In this document: positions 1-10,300 of the stretch, piece after piece
Layout of the letters: each line of letters starts with the position of its first letter
Numbering within the stretch: position 1 is the first letter of the stretch
Assembly: GCF_045679555.1 (NCBI RefSeq)
Contig: NC_092089.1
Coordinates: 7,298,506-7,362,505 of the forward strand
DNA from: Salvelinus alpinus
Lineage: Eukaryota; Chordata; Actinopteri; Salmoniformes; Salmonidae
Length of the DNA: 64,000 nt
Direction: 5' to 3'
Position numbers and translations under genes: made by a program
Notes under the pieces: model-generated
Seen by the model: the letters and a program-made list of their open reading frames with translations, nothing else
Databases searched by the model: none
Told to the model about the DNA's origin: nothing

Positions 1-437
1 CTACAGAAAGATAGGGAGGGTGATGATCCATCTGATTGGAGAGACTACAGAAAGATAGGGAGGGTGATGATCCATCTGATTGGAGAGATTACACAAAGAT
101 AGGGAGGGTGATGATCCATCTGATTGGAGAGACTACACAAAGATAGGGAGGGTGATGATCCATCTGATTGGAGAGACTACACAAAGATAGGGAGGGTGAT
201 GATCCATCTGATTGGAGAGACTACAGAAAGATAGGGAGGGTGATGATCCATCTGATTGGAGAGACTACACAAAGATAAGGAGGGTGTTGATCCATCTGAT
301 TGGAGAGACTACAGAAAGATAGGGAGGGTGTTGATCCATCTGATTGGAGAGACTACACAAAGATAGGGAGGGTGTTGATCCATCTGATTGGAGAGACTAC
401 AGAAAGATAGGGAGGGTGTCGATCCATCTGATTGGTT
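1..437. repeat. 44-bp tandem repeat, about 10 copies
   Basis: Units of exactly 44 bp built around GATCCATCTGATTGGAGAG run from the left edge to about 435. The last unit passes without a break into the RNase H-coding fragment, whose frame reads DPSDW from the unit itself. The array therefore seems to be an expansion of a piece of retrotransposon coding sequence. Units differ by a few substitutions (tgatgatcc or tgttgatcc; cagaaag or cacaaag). Confidence 0.95.
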
Positions 438-690
438 TAAGAGAAGTCTGGATACTGTGTATCAGGATGTTGTGGCCATATACACAGATGGTTCAAAAGA
501 TCCAAGGACAGGAAGTACTGGGTCAGCGTTTGTAGAGCAGGAATATGGGGTGAAAGTCAGGAAACGTATTACAGATCATCTGGCTGTATATACGGTGGAG
601 ATGATGGCCGTACTGTTGGCCTGGCAGTGGGTGGAGGAAGGTATTTGCTCTGATTCATGTGCAGTGTTAAGGAGTCTCCAGTCCTTTATA
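420..690 (+). mobile_element. Retrotransposon RNase H domain fragment
   Basis: The open frame entered from the 44-bp array encodes an RNase H-like segment. IYTDGSK carries the first catalytic Asp (about 478-498), VYTVEMMAVLLA carries the catalytic Glu (about 586-621), and CSDSCAV carries the second Asp (about 649-669). The order D-E-D and the spacing fit the RNase H domain at the end of many non-LTR retrotransposon polyproteins. No reverse transcriptase or endonuclease is seen beside it, and the frame ends in a 59-bp repeat, so this is a dead fragment. The clade cannot be assigned by eye. It is not a host gene. Confidence 0.7.
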
Positions 691-797
691 TCATGTATCA
701 AACAAGACCTGATTCATGTGCAGTGTTAAGGAGTCTCCAGTCCTTTATATCACGTAGCAGACAAGACCTGATTCATGTGCAGTGTTAAGGAGTCTGT
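652..797. repeat. 59-bp tandem repeat, about 2.4 copies
   Basis: GATTCATGTGCAGTGTTAAG begins three copies, the last one partial. The first copy is the end of the RNase H reading frame, so a piece of the element was duplicated in place. Confidence 0.85.
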
Positions 798-814
798 TAG
801 GTAGTGTATACACT

Positions 815-1010
815 ACCTGTACTGACTGTTACTTCTTGATTTTGACCCCTCCTTTGTTCAGGGACACATTATTCCATTTCTGTTAGTCACATGTCTGTGG
901 AACTTGTTCAGTTTATGTCTCAGTTGTTGAATCTTGTTATGTTGATACAAATATTTAAGTTTGCTGAAAAATAAACGTATTTTTTTGCTGAGTTTAGTTG
1001 TATTGATGAT
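815..1010. mobile_element. Interspersed repeat of salmonid type
   Basis: This stretch contains sequence I recognise as high-copy in salmonid genomes: the run around CCCCTCCTTTGTTCAGGGAC and the end GTTTGCTGAAAAATAAACG followed by TTTTTTTGCTGAGTTTA. It has no coding capacity. It may be a non-autonomous DNA element or an end of one; the family name is not certain. Confidence 0.55.
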
Positions 1011-1281
1011 AAGGTTTTTATGGTTTTAAATTAGTACTAAAGACTGGCACCTTTAACCAGTGAAGTTTCTTTAAGATTGTACATTAGTTTAGCGTAGCTA
1101 CACTCTCTTGATTGAATCTAGTAAATACAAATGTTTTTACTCCCCTTTGTGGTCACTATGTGAAGTGTGAACACTAGCAAGCTACTGGCGCCAAGACTGG
1201 GAGTCGCGGCCACATGACAGCAGCATCTGTTCTGAGAAGCGGAGGCTCAGTGGGGGAAATAACGAAGCTATTAAAATAAAC
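1011..1281 (+). promoter_or_regulatory. seh1l: seh1l upstream region and 5' UTR
   Basis: This is single-copy sequence just before the seh1l start codon. A moderately GC-rich stretch at about 1185-1260 has no TATA box at a useful distance. The transcription start cannot be fixed from the sequence. The start codon context is aaacATGt, a moderate Kozak match with A at -3. Confidence 0.45.
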
Positions 1282-1392
1282 ATGTTTGTGGCTCGTAGCA
1301 TTGCAGCAGATCACAAAGATCTAATCCACGATGTTTCCTACGATTTTCACGGCCGGAGAATGGCAACTTGTTCAAGTGACCAAAGTGTCAAG
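1282..1392 (+). CDS. seh1l: seh1l exon 1 (codons 1-37)
   Basis: It encodes [10 protein letters not shown] to SSDQSVK, the first propeller blade, and ends in phase 0 at AAG|GTAAAA. The start ATG is the conserved Met of the family. Confidence 0.95.
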
Positions 1393-4300
1393 GTAAAAAA
1401 AACTAGTGAGCTAGCTAGCTAGTAGCAGGCTAGCTTGCTTGCTAACTCTTTACCTTATTGATATTGAACTAAACAGCTAATTCGGGAAACAAATTAACTG
1501 CAGCTAGCTAGTTTACTTGATTACTATTACCCATTTTTAGAGAAGTAATTCACTGACAATATTTGCAGTTTTAAAACAGTTAGCTAGCTAACGTTAACTA
1601 AGCTAGCCAGCTAGCTAACGTTAACTAAGCTAGCAAGCTAGATTGCAAGCCATGCAGCTAGCTTGCTATACTAGCTAGGATGTAAACAAAATGCCCAGAC
1701 TGTAACCAGAGCTTGCTTTAGTGAACCATTGTCAATGTTCTGCATCCTTCAGGTTTGGGACAAGAGTGAAAGTGGGGAGTGGCACTGCACTGCCAGCTGG
1801 AAGGCAAGTCTGTTTTATTTCTTACATGCCAAGATTTAAAAGTGTGTTTTAAAGTATTTGCTTTGAATTGTAGCTAGCTACTAGGCCTAGCTGTAGCTAG
1901 CTCCTCTCCCTTTTTGAAAGGACTTTCTTTGCTTATTCAATTCCGAAATGGGTCTGGAGAATGAAGGTTTGTTATTGACTGGTCTTTGCAGACACACAGC
2001 GGGTCAGTATGGAGGGTGACCTGGGCCCACCCTGAGTTTGGACAGGTGCTGGCCTCCTGCTCCTTTGACCGAACAGCCGCTGTGTGGGAAGAGATAGTTG
2101 GGGAATCTAACGACAAACAGAGGGGGCAGAGCCACTGGGTAAGACTCCTTTCAGCTTCGAGCCTGGTCCCACATCTATTTTTACTGTCTCAACAATTCCA
2201 CTTGTCTTTGTCCTGCCGATCTTGTACCAGGCTATTATCCAGCCACTGCTGTGAGGTGATTCTTTACCCAAGTTATCGGGTCAAAGAGACATGTGCCTTG
2301 GTGTGCAGTATCGGCAACACATTCTCGTTCTGTTTAGATAAAGAGGACGACTCTGGTGGACAGCAGGACGTCGGTGACGGACGTGAAGTTCGCTCCTAAA
2401 CACATGGGTCTGATGCTGACGACGTGCTCAGCAGACGGGGTGGCGAGGATCTACGAGGCTCCAGACGTGATGAACCTCAGCCAGTGGTCCCTGCAGCACG
2501 AGATCTCCTGTAAACTCAGCTGCTCCTGTATCTCCTGGAACCCCTCCAGGTCAGCTTCACTGAGTCCATAGATTTAGGCCCAATTCACTCCAGGTGAAAC
2601 CAGTCAGTGATTTTAAGATTAATATCACTTTATTTGTCAATCGTACACAATGTCCAATGAACTGAAATGTTGACTTCTGCTTTGATGAACCAATGGCAGT
2701 GTTGCTGATTGTACACTGCGCAACACACTGTAACACCCCTGTGTCACATTCTCTATAGCAGGGGTATTTAACTCTAACCTGACGAGGTCCTGAGCCTGCT
2801 GGTTTTCTGTTCTACCCGATAATGAATTGCACGTACCTGGTGTCCCCGGTCTAAATTAGAACAATGACACAATGCAGTGACACTGGCTTCGAGGTCCAGA
2901 GTCGAGCTTTAGAGTTTCTCAGGATGTCACTTGAGTTTTCCACTGCTGTGAAAATGCATTTGGAGCTTCAGCTGTAGATAATAATGGGCTATTGTATTGA
3001 TGCCCTATTAACATGTTACCTAGTTTAATAACTGTCTATTTATCCTTCAGCTGTAGATAATAATGGGCTATTGTATTGATGCCTATTAGCATGTTACCTA
3101 GTTTAATAACTGTCTATTTATCCTTCAGCTGTAGATACTAATGGGCTATTGTATTGATGCCCTATTAACATGTTACCTAGTTTAATAACTGTCTATTTAT
3201 CCTTCAGCTGTAGATAATAATGGGCTATTGTATTGATGCCTATTAGCATGTTACCTAGTTTAATAACTGTCTATTTATCCTTCAGCTGTAGATACTAATG
3301 GGCTATTGTATTGATGCCTATTAGCATGTTACCTAGTTTAATAACTGTCTATTTATCCTTCAGCTGTAGATACTAATGGGCTATTGTATTGATGCCCTAT
3401 TAACATGTTACCTAGTTTAATAACTGTCTATTTATCCTTCAGCTGTAGATACTAATGGGCTATTGTATTGATGCCTATTAGCATGTTACCTAGTTTAATA
3501 ACTGTCTATTTATCCTTCAGCTGTAGATACTAATGGGCTATTGTATTGATGCCTATTAGCATGTTACCTAGTTTAATAACTGTCTATTTATCCTTCAGCT
3601 GTAGATACTAATGGGCTATTGTATTGATGCCCTATTAACATGTTACCTAGTTTAATAACTGTCTATTTATCCTTCAGCTGTAGATACTAATGGGCTATTG
3701 TATTGATGCCTATTAACATGTTACCTAGTTTAATAACTGTCTATTTCTCCTTCAGCTGTAGATACTAATGGGCTATTGTATTGATGCCTATTAACATGTT
3801 ACCTAGTTTAATAACTGTCTATTTCTCCTTCAGCTGTAGATACTAATGGGCTATTGTATTGATGCCTATTAACATGTTACCTAGTTTAATAACTGTCTAT
3901 TTCTCCTTCAGCTGTAGATACTAATGGGCTATTGTATTGATGCCCTATTAGCATGTTACCTAGTTTAATAACTGTCTATTTATCCTTCAGCTGTAGATAC
4001 TAATGGGCTATTGTATTGATGCCTATTAGCATGTTACCTAGTTTAATAACTGTCTATTTATCCTTCAGCTGTAGATACTAATGGGCTATTGTATTGATGC
4101 CTATTAGCATGTTACCTAGTTTAATAACTGTCTATTTATCCTTCAGCTGTAGATACTAATGGGCTATTGTATTGATGCCTATTAGCATGTTACCTAGTTT
4201 AATAACTGTCTATTTCTCCTTCAGCTGTAGATACTAATGGGCTATTGTATTGATGCCTATTAACATGTTACCTAGTTTAATAACTGTCTATTTCTCCTTC

Positions 4301-7300
4301 AGCTGTAGATACTAATGGGCTATTGTATTGATGCCTATTAACATGTTACCTAGTTTAATAACTGTCTATTTCTCCTTCAGCTGTAGATACTAATGGGCTA
4401 TTGTATTGATGCCTATTAACATGTTACCTAGTTTAATAACTGTCTATTTCTCCTTCAGCTGTAGATACTAATGGGCTATTGTATTGATGCCTATTAACAT
4501 GTTACCTAGTTTAATAACTGTCTATTTCTCCTTCAGCTGTAGATACTAATGGGCTATTGTATTGATGCCTATTAGCATGTTACCTAGTTTAATAACTGTC
4601 TATTTCTCCTTCAGCTGTAGATACTAATGGGCTATTGTATTGATGCCTATCAACATGTTACCTAGTTTAATAACTGTCTATTTATCCTTCAGCTGTAGAT
4701 ACTAATGGGCTATTGTATTGATGCCTATTAGCATGTTACCTAGTTTAATAACTGTCTATTTATCCTTCAGCTGTAGATACTAATGGGCTATTGTATTGAT
4801 GCCTATTAGCATGTTACCTAGTTTAATAACTGTCTATTTATCCTTCAGCTGTAGATACTAATGGGCTATTGTATTGATGCCTATTAGCATGTTACCTAGT
4901 TTAATAACTGTCTATTTATCCTTCAGCTGTAGATACTAATGGGCTATTGTATTGATGCCTATTAGCATGTTACCTAGTTTAATAACTGTCTATTTATCCT
5001 TCAGCTGTAGATACTAATGGGCTATTGTATTGATGCCTATTAGCATGTTACCTAGTTTAATAACTGTCTATTTATCCTTCAGCTGTAGATACTAAGGGGC
5101 TATTGTATTGATGCCTATTAGCATGTTACCTAGTTTAATAACTGTCTATTTATCCTTCAGCTGTAGATACTAATGGGCTATTGTATTGATGCCCTATTAA
5201 CATGTTACCTAGTTTAATAACTGTCTATTTATCCTTCAGCTGTAGATACTAATGGGCTATTGTATTGATGCCTATTAACATGTTACCTAGTTTAATAACT
5301 GTCTATTTATCCTTCAGCTGTAGATACTAATGGGCTATTGTATTGATGCCCTATTAACATGTTACCTAGTTTAATAACTGTCTATTTATCCTTCAGCTGT
5401 AGATACTAATGGGCTATTGTATTGATGCCCTATTAGCATGTTACCTAGTTTAATAACTGTCTATTTCTCCTTCAGCTGTAGATACTAATGGGCTATTGTA
5501 TTGATGCCTATTAGCATGTTACCTAGTTTAATAACTGTCTATTTATCCTTCAGCTGTAGATACTAATGGGCTATTGTATTGATGCCTATTAGCATGTTAC
5601 CTAGTTTAATAACTGTCTATTTATCCTTCAGCTGTAGATACTAATGGGCTATTGTATTGATGCCTATTAGCATGTTACCTAGTTTAATAACTGTCTATTT
5701 ATCCTTCAGCTGTAGATACTAATGGGCTATTGTATTGATGCCTATTAGCATGTTACCTAGTTTAATAACTGTCTATTTCTCCTTCAGCTGTAGATACTAA
5801 TGGGCTATTGTATTGATGCCCTATTAGCATGTTACCTAGTTTAATAACTGTCTATTTATCCTTCAGCTGTAGATACTAATGGGCTATTGTATTGATGCCC
5901 TATTAACATGTTACCTAGTTTAATAACTGTCTATTTATCCTTCAGCTGTAGATACTAATGGGCTATTGTATTGATGCCCTATTAACATGTTACCTAGTTT
6001 AATAACTGTCTATTTCTCCTTCAGCTGTAGATACTAATGGGCTATTGTATTGATGCCCTATTAACATGTTACCTAGTTTAATAACTGTCTATTTCTCCTT
6101 CAGCTGTAGATACTAATGGGCTATTGTATTGATGCCTATTAACATGTTACCTAGTTTAATAACTGTCTATTTATCCTTCAGCTGTAGATACTAATGGGCT
6201 ATTGTATTGATGCCTATTAACATGTTACCTAGTTTAATAACTGTCTATTTATCCTTCAGCTGTAGATACTAATGGGCTATTGTATTGATGCCTATTAACA
6301 TGTTACCTAGTTTAATAACTGTCTATTTCTCCTTCAGCTGTAGATACTAATGGGCTATTGTATTGATGCCTATTAGCATGTTACCTAGTTTAATAACTGT
6401 CTATTTATCCTTCAGCTGTAGATACTAATGGGCTATTGTATTGATGCCTATTAGCATGTTACCTAGTTTAATAACTGTCTATTTATCCTTCAGCTGTAGA
6501 TAATAATGGGCTATTGTATTGATGCCTATTAGCATGTTACCTAGTTTAATAACTGTCTATTTATCCTTCAGCTGTAGATACTAATGGGCTATTGTATTGA
6601 TGCCCTATTAACATGTTACCTAGTTTAATAACGGTCTATTTATCATTGTCTCCTTAGCTCTCGCGCCCACCCTCCCATGTTAGCAGTGGGAAGTGATGAC
6701 AGCAACGTGATGTACGGTGGGAAGGTTCAGATCTACGAGTACAATGAAAACACTAGGTCAGTCCTATTACATTATTAGTACAATGAAAACACTAGGTCAG
6801 TCCTATTACATTATTAGTAATGAAAACACTAGGTCGGTCCTATTACATTATTAGTATAATGAAAACACTAGGTCAGTCCTATTACATTATTAGTAATGAA
6901 AACACTAGGTCCTATTACATTATTAGTACAATGAAAACACTAGGTCAGTCCTATTACATTATTAGTAATGAAAACACTAGGTCCTATTACATTATTAGTA
7001 ATGAAAACACTAGGTCAGTCCTATTACATTATTAGTATAATGACAACACTAGGTCAGTCCTATTACATTATTAGTATAATGACAACACTAGGTCAGTCCT
7101 ATTACATTATTAGTAATGAAAACACTAGGTCAGTCCTATTACATTATCAGTACAATGAAAACACTAGGTCAGTCCTATTACATTATCAGTACAATGAAAA
7201 CACTAGGTCAGTCCTATTACATTATCAGTATAATGAAAACACTAGGTCAGTCCTATTACATTATCAGTACAATGAAAAAACTAGGTCAGTCCTATTACAT

Positions 7301-10300
7301 TATTAGTACAATGAAAACACTAGGTCAGTCCTATTACATTATTAGTAATGAAAACACTAGGTCAGTCCTATTACATTATTAGTAATGAAAACACTAGGTC
7401 AGTCCTATTACATTATCAGTATAATGAAAACACTAGGTCAGTCCTATTACATTATTAGTATAATGACAACACTCGGTCAGTCCTATTACATTATTAGTAA
7501 TGAAAACACTAGGTCAGTCCTATTACATTATTAGTAATGAAAACACTAGGTCAGTCCTATTACATTATCAGTATAATGAAAACACTAGGTCAGTCCTATT
7601 ACATTATTAGTAATGAAAACACTAGGTCCTATTACATTATTAGTAATGAAAACACTAGGTCAGTCCTATTACATTATTAGTAATGAAAACACTAGGTCCT
7701 ATTACATTATTAGTACAATGAAAACACTAGGTCAGTCCTATTACATTATTAGTAATGAAAACACTAGGTCCTATTACATTATCAGTATAATGAAAACACT
7801 AGGTCAGTCCTATTACATTATTAGTAATGAAAACACTAGGTCCTATTACATTATTAGTACAATGAAAACACTAGGTCAGTCCTATTACATTATTAGTAAT
7901 GAAAACACTAGGTCAGTCCTATTACATTATTAGTAATGAAAACACTAGGTCAGTCCTATTACATTATCAGTATAATGAAAACACTAGGTCAGTCCTATTA
8001 CATTATTAGTATAATGACAACACTCGGTCAGTCCTATTACATTATTAGTAATGAAAACACTAGGTCAGTCCTATTACATTATTAGTAATGAAAACACTAG
8101 GTCAGTCCTATTACATTATCAGTATAATGAAAACACTAGGTCAGTCCTATTACATTATTAGTAATGAAAACACTAGGTCCTATTACATTATTAGTAATGA
8201 AAACACTAGGTCAGTCCTATTACATTATTAGTAATGAAAACACTAGGTCCTATTACATTATTAGTACAATGAAAACACTAGGTCAGTCCTATTACATTAT
8301 TAGTAATGAAAACACTAGGTCCTATTACATTATCAGTATAATGAAAACACTAGGTCAGTCCTATTACATTATTAGTAATGAAAACACTAGGTCCTATTAC
8401 ATTATTAGTACAATGAAAACACTAGGTCAGTCCTATTACATTATTAGTAATGAAAACACTAGGTCAGTCCTATTACATTATTAGTAATGAAAACACTAGG
8501 TCAGTCCTATTACATTATTAGTATAATGACAACACTAGGTCAGTCCTATTACATTATTAGTATAATGACAACACTAGGTCAGTCCTATTACATTATTAGT
8601 AATGAAAACACTAGGTCAGTCCTATTACATTATCAGTAGAATGAAAACACTAGGTCAGTCCTATTACAATATTAGTATAATGAAAACACTAGGTCAGTCC
8701 TATTACATTATCAGTATAATGAAAACACTAGGTCAGTCCTATTACATTATCAGTATAATGAAAAAACTAGGTCAGTCCTATTACATTATTAGTACAATGA
8801 AAACACTAGGTCCTATTACATTATTAGTACAATGAAAACACTAGGTCAGTCCTATTACATTATTAGTACAATGAAAACACTAGGTCCTATTACATTATTA
8901 GTACAATGAAAACACTAGGTCAGTCCTATTACATTATTAGTAATGAAAACACTAGGTCAGTCCTATTACATTATTAGTAATGAAAACACTAGGTCAGTCC
9001 TATTACATTATCAGTATAATGAAAACACTAGGTCAGTCCTATTACATTATACAGGTGGACCAGGTGGTTACATGAACCCCCAGTTCCCTTGGGAGAAATA
9101 CAGCTGATCTGTTTTCTACCGTATGATGTTGTAATCGTTGTCTGTTCTAGTATTAAATCAATTCTAGACTTTTAGTTCACTTTTACCGACATCACATTAT
9201 CATGTTGTTAGAGATTCCTCTACTTTACGAGGGAAATCCTCTCATCTTTTGATCAGGAAATATGCGAAAGCCGAGACATTGATGACCGTGACTGATGCGG
9301 TGCATGACATAGCCTTCTCCCCTAACCTGGGGCGGTCCTTCCACGTGCTCGCCATAGCAACCAAAGATGTTCGGATCTTTAAGTTGGTACCTTTGCGGTG
9401 AGTGTATAAATGTAAATGTTTATTTTAAAACAACTTTTTACTAAGGTTTTCTGTCTTTATAGGAGTACATATTGAGTTTTCTAATAGATATTAGCTGTAT
9501 ATATATATTTTTAAAACGTGCTGCATTGTCTAAGTAGTAGATCACAGCCGTTCGGAGCTTGTACAGTGTCCATATATTATTCTGACCTGTTCTGCATCTC
9601 TCTTGTCCGACAGTAAGGAGAGCAGCTCAACAGGCCCTACTAAAGGGAGTTATTCTAGGGATTATTCTGAGCTGTTCTGCATCTCTCTCTCTTGTCTGAC
9701 AGTAAGGAGAGCAGCTCAACAGGCCCTACTAAAGGGAGTTATTCTAGGGATTATTCTGAGCTGTTCTGCATCTCTCTTGTCCGACAGTAAGGAGAGCAGC
9801 TCAACAGGCCCTACTAAAGGGAGTTATTCTAGGGATTATTCTGACCTGTTCTGCATCTCTCTTGTCCGACAGTAAGGAGAGCAGCTCAACAGGCCCTACT
9901 AAAGGGAGTTATTCTAGGGATTATTCTGAGCTGTTCTGCATCTCTCTTGTCCGACAGTAAGGAGAGCAGCTCAACAGGCCCTACTAAAGGGAGTTATTCT
10001 AGGGATTATTCTGAGCTGTTCTGCATCTCTCTTGTCCGACAGTAAGGAGAGCAGCTCAACAGGTCCTACTAAAGGGAGTTATTCTAGGGATTATTCTAGG
10101 GATTATTCTGACCTGTTCTGCATCTCTCTTGTCCGACAGTAAGGAGAGCAGCTCAACAGGCCCTACTAAAGGGAGTTATTCTAGGGATTATTCTGACCTG
10201 TTCTGCATCTCTCTTGTCCGACAGTAAGGAGAGCAGCTCAACAGGCCCTACTAAAGGGAGTTATTCTAGGGATTATTCTGACCTGTTCTGCATCTCTCTT

